Part shown: one piece after another, positions 23,400 through 34,126 of the stretch | How positions within the stretch are numbered: the first letter of the stretch is position 1 | How the letters are laid out: every line of letters starts with the position of its first letter | From: Amoebophrya sp. A120 | Taxonomy: Eukaryota > Sar > Dinophyceae > Syndiniales > Amoebophryaceae | DNA length: 64,000 bases | Direction: 5' to 3' | Assembly: GCA_905178155.1 (NCBI GenBank) | Contig: CAJINV010000004.1 | Span: 11,686,177-11,750,176 of the forward strand | Notes under the pieces: model-generated | Told to the model about the DNA's origin: nothing | The model's database searches: none | What the model saw: only the letters and a program-made list of their open reading frames with translations | Program-made: the position numbers and the translations under genes

Positions 23400-24263
23400 T
23401 TATTTGCAAAGGATATGGATCGGCGGCGCCACGAATTCCCGGACGACTTGCGTTTTCGGCATGGGGTCGCAGTCGAGGTGCAGCACTTGGTTGAGAAAAA
23501 TCTCCAGCTCGCGGCGCCTCTGCTCCAGGTCGAACTGGAACAACTTCGACGGAAAATGGTTCAGCGTGTACTTGAATCGGAGCTGCTCGTAGAGCTCGTA
23601 AAACTGCGAAAACCGTCTGGACACCACCCACTTGTGCTGGCCCTCGATCTGCTGAAACTGCTCGCGGTAAAGCGAAACATCGGATGTAAAGGGCGTAACG
23701 CAAGTGGTTTTGCTGACCGAACTAGAGGGCGACGCCGCGGGGCCTCCAGGTTCTCGTGAGGAAGATGCTCCTGTAGTGGCTCTATTTGATACCGTCCTCG
23801 AGGCTCCTGCGGCATTCGTCGACAACCCCGGTGAAGATATAGCCGTGTTGTGCGCTCCTGAAACAGCAGCTGCAGGGCTCCTTCTGTGCTGCGTCTGGCC
23901 GTTGTAACTGTCGCTGCAGGGCACTGAGAGCGCGGCGAAGCAGCCGTTAACGCCCGGGAGAACGCTTGCGCCAGAAGGAGGAGCACTACGGTGTCCTTGC
24001 CCTACTCCTGCGGACGAGGTTGAAAATGACCCACTACCAGAGGAAGCAGAACTACCTGCAGCTGCCCTGCCCCCGAACGTGGTAAAAACCCGTTGCTGCG
24101 AACCTCCATCGGGCACCACCAGATGGATGTTGTAGTAGACCGCCCCGTCCTCTTCCATGGACTTTGTATAGCTGTAAATGGACGCCCGAATGGCGGACGC
24201 GATAGGACGCTCCGGCAGAACATTGTCCGCGTCTTTCTCGAAGGCGGAAAGAGTGCCGCCCAT
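23400..24263 (-). CDS. PX-domain protein with long insert
   Basis: A 287-residue single-exon protein. The first PX strands appear at about residues 24-52 (IRASIYSYT, VYYNIHLVV), and the core resumes near residue 210 with KWVVSRRFSQFYELYEQL, whose RRFSxF is the phosphoinositide-binding motif. FPSK stands where the Pro-rich PxxP loop lies, and LEQRRRELEIFLNQVL forms the C-terminal helices. About 150 residues of Ser/Gly/Ala-rich sequence split the domain. PX domains bind phosphatidylinositol 3-phosphate on endosomal membranes. Met-Gly at the N-terminus (MGGTLSAF) would permit N-myristoylation. The start is the ATG at 24263. It has no introner. Confidence 0.8.
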   Translation of the reverse strand: MGGTLSAFEKDADNVLPERPIASAIRASIYSYTKSMEEDGAVYYNIHLVVPDGGSQQRVFTTFGGRAAAGSSASSGSGSFSTSSAGVGQGHRSAPPSGASVLPGVNGCFAALSVPCSDSYNGQTQHRRSPAAAVSGAHNTAISSPGLSTNAAGASRTVSNRATTGASSSREPGGPAASPSSSVSKTTCVTPFTSDVSLYREQFQQIEGQHKWVVSRRFSQFYELYEQLRFKYTLNHFPSKLFQFDLEQRRRELEIFLNQVLHLDCDPMPKTQVVREFVAPPIHILCK

Positions 24264-24561
24264 TCTTGTTGGGTATTTCTATTGCCAAAAGGTTGCTTTA
24301 TCCTTGAAAGCGTGCAGCAGTCTTGTCGACAAGGAATACCATTATCGTCCGACTTCAAGTTCAAAACTCGATGATGTTCTCCCTGTCAAGTAGTTTCTAG
24401 TGATCGTGGAGGTTTGGGGTAAGTAAAGAAAGAAAAGCAAAGAAATATGCGTAAAGGTGCGTGTAGGGCGCAGGCGTGAAGTGAGAAGTTCGAGGTTCGA
24501 GAAACAGTACTGATATCGTCAACTATAAACTCAACTTTGATTACACAGAAATAAATGGAAG

Positions 24562-24924
24562 TCATACTACAACAATAGGGAGGCAGTTGGCAGGAGGGAC
24601 CTGCTTGGGACGGACAGACGCAAAAACCCGATACAAACCGACTATTGAGATCATCCAAGCGATTTTTGCGATTAGTAGCATCAAGTATTTTGATGATTCT
24701 GCCGTAAACAAACGGAGGAACAATGAAAACAAAACCGATGTTGGTGCCGCTTTGATGATTTCCTCGACTTTGATATAATTGATTTTGTCGTTTTTTAGCT
24801 CGACTAGGACTACATGAACGATGTCTGCTCGACGAAAGTGATTTCTTAGACACCTCGTTATTAAACGGCTTCGCAGGCTACTAGACGAAGTTTTTCGTGC
24901 TGACAAGCAATGCAATGGCAACAT
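24562..24924 (-). CDS. Possible small mitochondrial membrane protein
   Basis: A 120-residue frame from an ATG at 24924. The N-terminus is Ser/Arg/Leu-rich without acidic residues (ARKTSSSSLRSRLITRCLRN), like a mitochondrial presequence. A hydrophobic segment follows (YLMLLIAKIAWMISIVGLY). No family recognised. It could be a chance frame; it overlaps another minus frame (24386-24853). Confidence 0.3.
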   Translation of the reverse strand: MLPLHCLSARKTSSSSLRSRLITRCLRNHFRRADIVHVVLVELKNDKINYIKVEEIIKAAPTSVLFSLFLRLFTAESSKYLMLLIAKIAWMISIVGLYRVFASVRPKQVPPANCLPIVVV

Positions 24925-25610
24925 CTTCAACACTGGTGCTGGTCAGGTAGTACTCCTGCAGAAGTAGAAGAACACCTTCATCACAGCGAGACCACCATGT
25001 GGTCCGCTTTGTCCTCGAGCACGAAGAAAGGATGTCGGATGTTGACCTGGTTGTCTCTAGAAAAACGGACCCAGGTGACGTGCCATTCTTTTTTCATTTG
25101 CCTGCGGCCAGCTATGCGAATGCGACGTCGCCAGATGAAAACAAAACAACTCTCTTTTGTCCCAGATGTGTTGTGATGAGGATTTTGAAAATCCGCCCTT
25201 CGACATGCAACATGACTACTAGCACCGCTCATGCACGTCCTAACGCTAGGTCGTGGAGCTGCGCTTGCACTTATTTTGTGAAAGTTATGTCGATATGTCG
25301 TTTTTCTTCTTGCCAAAAAAATGATGTGCCGTGGTACCTTCATCATGCGCTCAAACATTCTCTTGGACATCTGTTTTAAAAACGGGTACATTCAGTAGAA
25401 AACATCATGCGGGGAAGGCACTTTTATAGACGAGAACATTTTATTTTGACGGACATGCCGGACCTATTTGATATTGATATGATATTACAATCATTCTTTT
25501 CCACGAGAATCGACGGGCAGCGCCACGATATCTGGTGGCATGTTTTCCTCCAGTACTACTGGAGGCACAAATGCTCGTCACACAAACCCAACTACTACTA
25601 CTCTTTCTGC
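24925..25610. other. Intergenic, no convincing gene
   Basis: A minus frame at 24981-25391 (136 codons, basic, rich in Arg and His) has no domain I recognise and is doubtful. The remainder shows nothing. Confidence 0.4.
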
Positions 25611-27697
25611 TTAGCGCTTTTTCTTCGACCCGGCTTGCGTCATTTGCACGGCCCCCGGGCTGGCTGGCTTCGTGGGGAGCTTTCGTGGCGTCAAAGCCGT
25701 CGGCTTCGACCTGCGGAAGCACAGGCCGCAGCAGCCGCAGCACATCAAAAGCTTGAGGAAAAAGATCACGGTGGAGAAGGCGAGGGAGAGAAGTTTCCAG
25801 CTGACGCCGATCACCAGAGAGACGACGACTTTGCGGAAGAGGAAGCACAACACGACTCTGTAGAGCAGGACCTTCAGGAGGAGCTTGTAGACGAGAAACT
25901 TCAGGACAAACTGGTACAACTGGGGTATTTTGGTTGGTGGAGTTCATCTGCTGCAGAAGTGTAAGAAAAGCTGCATTCTTGTACAAATGCATCAACACGC
26001 CGACGAGGAGGTCGTGCTAGACCATAACCATTGCTATGAACCGGTGCGCGCTCATCGGGGGGGGAACATAAACAAATGAAGTACAACAAAATGTCATCCA
26101 GTGAAAATTCTGCAAGTAGTACCACGAAGTAGCTCAAGAAAATTCCGCCGATGAGGAGGACGAGGAGGTCCCAGGCGCCGTTGGTAAATTTGACTTCTTC
26201 TCCGAAGACCTGCAGCGTTATATTGCAAGGAAAAATCCCCCCTCCCCATACTGAAAAGGTATATTTTTGGAAATTTGTGATGCTGATTTGTGGCAACAAA
26301 TCGTGTCTGTCTTGCAAGAAGGCAACTCCGCAGGCTCCGCCGCATTGTGCAGGCGGGTTGTCATGCTGTTCGGCCTACAGCGCGGATGTTTTTCATGCTA
26401 AGTGCCTAAGCCAAAACCTCGCTACTCACACTTGGTATGGGCCTTCAGTGTTCTCCAGCAAGACGCCTCGGATTTGTGTACGCAAATCCAGCATCACAAT
26501 TTTCCTTTTCGATATGGGGTGGGGGGTTTTTTCCTTTTGATACGTTAGTGGCTGGTAGATGAAAGTCTTCAAGTCTTCCACCGCGGTTTTGCTGCTCAGC
26601 AACTCAGTCGCCTGCGGGATGGCCTTCTCCACGGTGAAGGTGTACCTGCGGTAGTGAAGTTTGTTTTTGATGAACAATTTCATCCACCAAGCGGCCCTTT
26701 CAATGAGTGTATCGGAGCCGTCTGCTTGAACTTCATACAAGTGGATCGCGATTTGCCGACATACGTACACGAAAAAAAAAAATGGATTTTTTGTCGACGA
26801 CAGAGCAGTACATGTCTCCCGTGGCGTTTTGCGCAGCGGCGAGCGCCGTGTTGACGTGTTTGTCGACGTTCAGACTCTGGTAGGTTTTCGAGGCCGTGAG
26901 CACCAAGGGGTCTAAGTGCTTTGCAGCGTGCACCCGGTACAGCACGTGACCCTGCGCTATCAAATGCAAAAATGTCTGGGTCTGGAAGATTGCGAGATTT
27001 GTCATGCTGATCTGGCATGGCCCTTAAATCTGTGTTGCGTGGCCGGAAACAGCCTCTCTCGCGTGTCATGCAAAAACGCAATTTCTCATGCGGAATACGC
27101 AGCACAGAAGCACGAAGCAACTTGTCATGCTTGGCGGCGCATTACAGTGCATTTGTTATTGACTGACTTGCATCACAAGTTTGAGTTTCCAGACCCAGAC
27201 ATTCACATTTTTCCATTTCATATGCGCCAAGCCGGCCTCTATCTGCGGCTGCACGGAGTTTTCGTACAGATCTGTCGTTTATCAAATGTAAAAGTGTCTG
27301 GGTCTGGAAGAATGCAACTTGTGATGCTGAATTTGGATTCCAAAAAAATCTGTATTGCAGGAGCAGCAAAGGGAGTGTAATTCTTGCTAGGCGGAGAGGG
27401 CATTTGTCATGCGGAACAGGCATCGCGAGGCCCTCAAAAAATCTGTGACGCTAGGGCATGCATCACAGACATCATGGCCCAGGCAGAACATGCATGACAA
27501 GTCTCAGAATCTTCCAGACCCAGACATTTTTACAGTTGATATCGTTTTTGCGTAGGCCAGCGACGCGCCGTCCTTCAGATTTGCGCCGACCGTCTGGGAG
27601 AGCTGGCACATGTTGGTTTTCAGGCCGGCGCCTTGCTTATCCATCACCGCGCTCAGGTTCTGAAAGTGCGTCTGCAGCACGTTCTTGTAGAAAACGC
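25611..27697 (-). CDS. Membrane protein of unknown function, 5' end unresolved
   Basis: Exons seen: 27697..27542, 27274..27223, 26952 to about 26790, about 26760..26543, 26215 to about 26040, and about 25919..25611. Three introners separate parts of it and all excise in frame. The first exon has an acceptor (ACTTAAG) at 27698 and no ATG, so one or more 5' exons lie upstream. The soluble part is helical (KTTDLYENSVQPQIEAGLA; AAKHLDPLVLTASKTYQSL; TFTVEKAIPQATELLSSKTA). It is followed by a membrane region: DLLVLLIGGIFLSYFVVLLA and, after another intron, FVLKFLVYKLLLKVLLYRVV and FSTVIFFLKLLMCCGCCGLC, with a basic tail GSKKKR. I do not recognise the family. Near 26785 the frame shifts across an 11-base T run; this is either a very short GT-AG intron or a sequence error. 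The donor of the last intron is not fixed. Confidence 0.6.
26221..26542. mobile_element. Introner type D (single copy)
   Basis: A 322-nt element with purine/pyrimidine-biased inverted ends (GGAAAAATCCCCCCTCCCCA / GGGGTGGGGGGTTTTTTCC). Flanks CGTTA are perfect. Excision joins IYQPLT to LQVFGEEV in frame. Confidence 0.92.
26958..27222. mobile_element. Introner type A
   Basis: A 265-nt element with perfect flanks TGCGC. The right end has a small internal insertion (ACATTCACATTTTTCC). Excision joins EAGLA to QGHVLYR in frame. Confidence 0.93.
27280..27541. mobile_element. Introner type A
   Basis: A 262-nt element with perfect flanks TCGTT. Its interior is close to the copies at 44713 and 47219, same orientation. 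Excision joins AYAKT to TDLYENS in frame. Confidence 0.94.
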
Positions 27698-27800
27698 CTT
27701 AAGTAGTGTTGCATAATTTTGAACCAGGATGTTGCACGGGAGTGTGCACAACGATCAAAGTGTCGTCGTGGTAAAGATAGTAGAGAGACCTATAGTACTG

Positions 27801-28110
27801 ACAGCGACTTGGCTCAAAGCTGTTGTAAAAGCTGGGCGAAAGCTATAGGGGCCGACTTTTTTCGTGAATCTCCACGCTGTTGCAGCCAGGACTTGGCTCA
27901 AAGTTGGGCAAAAGTTGGCTCAAAGCTCTAGACCTAAGCACTTTTTTGCTTCTATTTTCTTCTGAAGCGCGACACTATTGCAACAAACTTGTGTGATATG
28001 AGCTCTAGACGTTCAGAGACGGCGAATTGCAAATCAGCATGCTATGATTGGGAAAAGTTGGCTCAAATATGGGTCAAAGCTCTAGAGGTTTTTTTACAAA
28101 ACGGCCCGAA
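27801..28110 (+). repeat. Degenerate short repeats around TTGGCTCAAA
   Basis: Four copies of TTGGCTCAAA (about 27809, 27893, 27915, 28058) are embedded in longer similar words (GGGCAAAAGTTGGCTCAAAG, then CTCTAGA). CTCTAGA recurs at about 27925, 28004 and 28080. It is non-coding and sits in the putative 5' intron or upstream region of the membrane-protein gene. Confidence 0.6.
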
Positions 28111-28149
28111 AAAAACGCCGGAAGAGCTAGACGAATCAACTTCCCAGGC

Positions 28150-29260
28150 TGCCTATGAGGAAGAGGGGCGCCGCGGGCCCAATAGCTTCATCCCAGTTGA
28201 GCTCTTCTGCAGTTCAATTACGACTGCGAAACTCCCCAGGGTAGCTACTCCTCGCCGAAAAACAGAAACTCGCGCGCCCCCAGTGCTTATATATTTCAAG
28301 TCCAGACGCAGACGCGCCGCCGCTCCGGGCCAACGATCTGGACGCAAGAAAACGTCGCCCCGGTCCCGCAAGCGAGCCGGCGCCGCCCTGCCCGGCCGCC
28401 TTCTCTCTGGCTGGGGCCGGGGGCCCGGCTGCAACCGGAAACAGAAAAGACAACCTCCGGGGCGCACCGCCCCCAATGGTACGCGCATCACCCCGGACCG
28501 TTTCCACTAATTGGCCAAGCATCTCGGCCAGAAGGCGGCGGACAAAAGCCGCCGGCGCCTCTTTTCCCTTGTGCTTAGTGATAAAAACCTCAACGCATAC
28601 CCTCCGGCCAGCCTGCCCACTTTTTACTCGGCTATGGCAATGGGCGGGAAAACTAAAAAACCCCGGATACCTGCTGCCCGCTGGCCACGCGCGACACGCA
28701 GGAGAGACTTCGCCGCGCCTTTCCCAGCTGCGTGGCGGGGCAAGCCGAAAGGCGCCGACGCGTCCGCGCCTTGGGTAGCCAGCCAGCCAGAGGCAATGGC
28801 GGCCCGGGCGCCCGCGCCCATGCTACCGCCCAAGCGAATGCGCCAAAGCGGCGCGCAACCGGAAGGGCTGCGGCTCTTTTTTGGTTCAGAGCTCTTCTCA
28901 TCCGACCGCGGCCACCTGGACACGCAGCCAAAGAGCTAGCCCCGCCCTTTCGTCCGCCTCCTATTAGACAGAACCTGTTGCGGCGCTGGGCCGCTGCGGA
29001 GTTTCGTGCGAGTTGCTGCGGGCTCCTTCAGCTGCCCAGCCGACAGAGGGAGAACCCAAGCCCCTGCGTCTTCTGCCTTATCCGACTGGCCGCCGGCCGA
29101 AAGAAAACAGCCAAAATCGGCAAGGAAGCAGGCTAGAACGAGACGGCGACCAGGCAGTACGTAGGCAGACCTGCACCGAGCGGGGGCCGCAGTGCTTCTC
29201 GACGGGCCCTTGCGATATACTAGCAAACGCGCCCCGACTTTTGGCCCGAGCATGGATGGC
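28150..29260. other. GC-rich island, non-coding in appearance
   Basis: Strikingly GC-rich compared with the surrounding spacers. Long frames exist on both strands in several phases (for example minus 28624-28923 and 28936-29253), as expected of GC-rich DNA with few stops, but none shows a domain or a consistent codon pattern. It may be a repeat relic; its texture recalls the GC-rich part of the tandem array at 62170-64000. 29260-29494 is AT-richer with nothing recognised. Confidence 0.5.
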
Positions 29261-29494
29261 CGTAGGTTTTCTTTCTTCCTTGTAGTGCTGTCGCTCTCTT
29301 ATTTCTTGAAGCTTGCCTAGCTAATATCATCTTCGTTTTCATGCATTGCTGACGCCTAGCTATTTACACCGCCTTGAGCCCTATTGTTCTATTTGTTTGC
29401 GTAAATTCCCGCGCCGTTGTGCCTCCACGGCGGCGCGAGTGAGGTATACTGATACTCATGACCATGATTTAGATTTTCAACCAGTGTGAAAAAA

Positions 29495-31199
29495 TCACAT
29501 CCAATAAAAACCAATCAAACTAAAGTCCTCACCCGACAACTTCCCGACTAGTGCGAAGTCCACGTATCCACCCCATGGTGACGCGCCTCCTTCCGCCATT
29601 TTTTTGGACTTCTTTTCTGCCGCTTCGGACTTTTTCTCTGCGTCGGCGACGGCTTTTTTGGCCATTTTCACTTCTTCCTTCGCGGCCTTTATTTGGGTGG
29701 CCAGCTCGTCGTTGGCTCGCTGCGTCGCGTCGGCGTCGTCGTCCGCCGTTTTCTTCAGATCGGCATACTTCTTCTTCAGCTCCTCATACTTCTCTGCCAG
29801 CTGTGCTTGTTCGGGTGATGGTGAAGCTGTTGGGGAAGATGTTTAAGGGGGATGTGAACACGAGAATCACATAAAAACAGGTAAGTCTGGTGGTCTTTAT
29901 TTGTGCATCTTTTGCCTATGCGTATGCTATGTACCCAACTGAATAGTTTGCGAATAAAAATTGAAATGTGATACTCTATGCGTTTTCCAAAAGAGACCCT
30001 TTTCCAAAACTTTCATACCTGCTTCTCCCGCCTTCTTAGCTTTCTTCTCCGCATCTTTGACCTTTTTGTCTGCCTTCTGCTAGTATGCATTGCAACTATG
30101 TCTGAGTCTGGCAAGTCGTCATTCATGCCATTATGTGGATGGCCGGCATACGATACTGACACTCTCATCCACAGAAGTTCTTTATTTTGTACCGATGTGT
30201 TGCTGTTGTTTATGCTGACCATCCCTTGCAAGTTGCCTTTTTGCACAACAAGCAAGGAGTCGTGGTCTCGTTGGTACGCACCATGTATGGTTGTAGACGC
30301 TAGCTGCGCTGCGAAGCTCCAGACCAAGACATTTTTGCTATATGCATAGCTGTATCTCCTCCACGATTCCATTTTGCTGGGCCGATATCCACGAAGAAAA
30401 TTGCTTCACTGTGAATGTAAAGTGCGGAGGATAAAAGGCAGATTCGTCTCTTTTCTTTTGAATTGCAAGGAAATGCATCTCCTTCTCTTAGCGGGACAGA
30501 AGGTGCCCACGATGACAGATTTCCTTTCTTTGCCATGCGTTTTGCAGCCGTTCTACGGATCGTGCAAGGTCATTACAGTGAAATAATTTCTTCGTACGAT
30601 ATCCAAAACCTTCTCTATTTTTGCCTCGGCGTCAGCTGTATTGTCAAATTTTCAAGGGAGTTCTGGTTTTCCTCTTCCTCTCTAAAATAGCGCAGTTTTT
30701 TTTCTACAGTCACGCCTCTGCCGCTTTTCTGTTTTTTCATCGACATCGCTTACACTTTCATACTAAGTCAAAGAAATAAACGCACACGAATCTATTAAGC
30801 CATTAATCATACCTTTCTCTGCCTCCAATTTTCCCTCCAACTCCTTGATTTGCGTTTCAGCCTCTGTAAGCTTTTGTTGCGCCAGTTGCTGCAGCTGTCC
30901 CAGGTTAAATTCTGCGGAGCCCTTAGCCTCCTCACACGTTGCTGCTTCCTGTTTTAGTTGTGTATTTTTTGTCGTCATGCACATTTTCCAAACGGAGGGT
31001 CTTTTTTTACGTTTCTCATGCCGCATGATGCGCACGGCAAGCCAGTTGTCAGGCAAAAAGTCCTTACCTCAGTTTTCTTCGCCAGCTGGTCTTTCAAATC
31101 TGCGACTTCGCTGGCAACCGCATTCTTACCTCCCGCGGCCGCGTGTGCAACCGACGCGTAGTACGCGGTGAAGCAAGCGAACGTACGCTTGAGGACCAT
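29495..31199 (-). CDS. Secreted coiled-coil protein
   Basis: Six exons: 31199..31068, 30948..30813, 30635..30598, 30376..30349, 30078..30019, 29826..29495 (241 residues). Four gaps are canonical GT-AG introns (donors GTAAGG, GTATGA, GTACGA, GTATGA) and one is an introner. The N-terminus MVLKRTFACFTAYYASVAHA is a signal peptide with predicted cleavage after AHA. The mature chain is almost wholly charged coiled coil (AEKYEELKKKYADLKKTADD; KKAVADAEKKSEAAEKKSK), rich in Ala/Lys/Glu, ending in a less charged tail (PWGGYVDFALVGKL). No family is assigned. All phases agree across the six exons, which is the main support for the model. Confidence 0.75.
30084..30348. mobile_element. Introner type A, degenerate
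   Basis: A 265-nt element with diverged ends (AACTATGTCTGAGTCTGGC / CCAGACCAAGACATTTTTGC). Flanks GCTAG and GCTGT have decayed. Excision with one 5-nt flank still joins VEEIQ to QKADKKV in frame. Confidence 0.82.
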
Positions 31200-32338
31200 G
31201 CTGCTTGTATGTGCTTCTACAATGGGGGTAGAACAAGAAGTCTTTCAAGATGAAAAGTCCGCCCAAGATGACAGCAGCAAACCGGAGTTGCTCGCTGGGT
31301 CTTGACCTTATTGTGCGGACGTTGTCGTGGATCTACTTGGTCTGATGGATGCTGCTTTTCATAGCTGTGAGAGAGCGCAATACAGCGTTGAGATACTAAC
31401 GAAGGCTACAAAATCGAACTACGAAAGTTTCTTTTGAAAAGAAAATTGAGTACATACGTGCGATAGTTCTTTTTTACTAGGAGATTTCTTGTTGGGAAAG
31501 TCGGAAAGAGAAAGATGTTCTCGGTCTTCGGGTCGCTGAAGAGGATGATCCGGCTTTCGGGTCGCTTAGGTCATCACAATAGCAATCGGCAAAGATTCGG
31601 ATTCGGATTCTGACGAGTTTTTCAAATACCTCGTGGAATTTTCGAAAATGCTCGACATGATACGGATCTTTGTCCGAAATCTTTTTTCTTGGTGCCGTGT
31701 GAAGAGTCAAGCTCAACAACAAAATAAAGTAGTGATCGGAAGACATGGTTATGGATCATCCGGCGAGCAGCTGCATACTCGTTCGTTTGTTTTATCCGTT
31801 TCAACAAATGGGAATCATGCAACCAGAACACGACACCGACAGGAGACGCTGCATCTGATTCAGCGCGCAGTTTTAGCATTTGCTCTTCTACTGGGGAGAG
31901 CAGAGCCGTCGAGAAAGATGCCTTGAACTTGATCATGTTGCTACAATTTCATTCTTGACGTTCTTTGTTTTTACATAAAAAAATACTCTTGCTGACTTTC
32001 ACGAACGCAAGAACTATGCTTGACATTCGCAACTATAAAATCAGTAGTGGTGTAGAAGATGCTTTCGCTGGCGACAGGTTGATGTGATGATGATGAATGG
32101 TCTAAATTATAATTATACATTAAATCTGTCTGTCAAACTTCCCAAATTTTCATTTTCAGGCACTAACACTAAGCGTTTCTTCTTACAGTCATACGTCTGC
32201 CAAATTACGAAGTGCCACTGACACTGGTGATAGACGCACGCGAGACGCAATGTAATTCATTGGCATAGAGAAAGAGCAGAAGTAGTTACTTACTTAATTC
32301 GCTCAGAGGAATGCTGATTGAGTTCAGTGCACAGATTT
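31200..32338. other. Intergenic with one doubtful small gene
   Basis: A minus frame from an ATG at 31936 (MIKFKASFSTALLSPVEEQM) could splice into a second frame (KISDKDPYHVEHFRKFHEVF, about 31660-31600), ending near 31477. No domain is recognisable and the intron is not fixed, so I do not call a gene. 31937-32338 shows nothing. Confidence 0.35.
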
Positions 32339-34126
32339 TCAAACTTCGCCGCGCCCATGCGCCTCCGTGTCGTGTCCTTCGTTTTTGGCGGTGCCGGCCG
32401 CATGCAGCGAATCCTGCGCAAAGCCCGTCTCTCCGTTGTCGCGGACGACAAAGCTCGAAGACAGCCCGTCCGAACCCCGAACAGCCGACCATGGAGGGCC
32501 CCCATAGCAGCAAGAGAACGGAAGCCACGAAGAGGACGTAGACGGAGCAATGGATTCATCATCGGATTCCACCAATTCCTGAAAAAGAAATCAGCCTTTT
32601 TCTTTCTTCATCGTTTTTCATCGTGTTTGCGTTGACGTTGCTCTCATCAAATATTTTCGTTTTGTAAATACAACGGCACTTCTTCTAGTACGATGAATTG
32701 CATCTGTGAGGGTTCTGCGTTATTAGTTGGCACGATGCCGATGCAATTGGGTTGGTTCCACATTCAAACAGAAACCAGAGGAACGCCAATACGTGTTCCT
32801 TCCTCCAGTCGGGCACGTCCTCCTCGTCTAAGGCTTTGGAGTCAAGACGTGATAAAGAGCCTCGTGATTCAGATTCTCGTTGCCGCCTCTCTTGTGCTTC
32901 TTCTCTTTCGCCGAATTTTTTCTGTGCTTCGCGCCTCATGCTTCGCGGGAATGCGGAATCTTACCCCTCGGTTCCCTGGCAATACGATGCCATTGCCATT
33001 GGATGTATCAATCACCTTGAAAGAATATCAATAGGTAGTTTTTTTTTCAGTCCCGATCAGCTGTTGCATGGCTTATGGTTATGCATTCAAACCTTACTAC
33101 ATAAAACATACTGGTACTAACTCTACTAACTGCCCAGCCATATATTCAATTCAAACATACTTCGACATGATCGTATGCAGGTTCGATTTCGTCCGGAGCA
33201 TCGGGTAACTCCGGAGCATCGGGTAACAACTCGGGTTTCGCCCGCGGACGAGGATTCGGATTTTCGGCCCACGGACGAGGCCACGACGACCTCACTCCCT
33301 CCCACCACGACTGGTAACTCTTCTCCAGTAGCGAGTTATCACCGTCCACTGTGTCGGCAGCGGGCGCCAGGGTCGAACCCGACGACGTCACGCTGACCTC
33401 GAGAAACCCGCTCGCCCCGCTCTCGGCGCACACGCTCGCGAGGTCCATGAGGTCCAGGTTCGGTCCCGCCGTCCCGGTCGTGGCCGATTCCGGCAGCGCG
33501 TGTCCCAAGACCGGGCACTCCTTGGCATCGACCTTGCGGTCGTTGTTTTTGTCGAGTTGGAGAAAGGCGTGCACCGCCCCGGAGTTGTAGGCCTGGACCG
33601 CCGGCCACAACTGGCCTCCGTTGCGGTTTACGATGCCCTGCATCACGTCGACCTCTGCCATGCTGAAACCGCCTCCTTGCAGATCTGGAAAATGAGCTTA
33701 TAAACTATTGTTTGACAGACCCTGCTACTGCTGAAGCAACATAAATAAAGGTTTTTCATTGGACTTTCCATTTTTTCTACTTCATCACGTCAAGATATGC
33801 CGCATGCACCAGCACGAGAAACAGAAACTTAGACTGTGGGAATAAGTGTTTTTGTGACTGCACCATGGCCAGCAAAACCGAAAGCCAGATGAAGATGGAG
33901 ATGGTATACCCACTCTCAGCTCATAAATCGTCTTGAGCCCCGCCAAGTCCTTCTCGGTAATCTCCTTTCCGGCCACAACGCTGGGGGTACGCGCAGCTGC
34001 ACCGCTCGTGCCCCGCAGATTCTGCTCTTGGACAAGGGCGAAGACGATGTAGGGGGCTGCAAGCCACCCAGCCATGAGGGAGAGCCCCGACGCGAGCATT
34101 GCGCCCGCCTTCACGTTGGGTCGCAT
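32339..34126 (-). CDS. Secreted EF-hand protein
   Basis: Exons 34126..33910, 33684..33161, 32921..32793 and 32578..32339 (369 residues), all joined by GT-AG introns (donors GTATACC, GTATGTTT, GTATTGG). The start MRPNVKAGAMLASGLSLMAG leads a signal peptide or anchor (MAGWLAAPYIVFALV). Frames upstream to 34243 are in phase but would bury it. An EF-hand loop DKNNDRKVDAKE lies at about residues 114-126 with Asp/Asn at 1, 3, 5, 9 and Glu at 12. A preceding segment (YELRVDLQGGGFSMAEVDVM), created by the first splice, resembles a degenerate partner hand. The C-terminal half is acidic and Pro/Ser-rich. The third exon's acceptor is my best fit by phase and could be wrong. Calcium binding in the secretory pathway is inferred. 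Confidence 0.65.

Noticed and set aside
28214-29253. Overlapping frames on both strands in the GC-rich island
   Set aside because: They have no domain, no preferred strand and repetitive composition.
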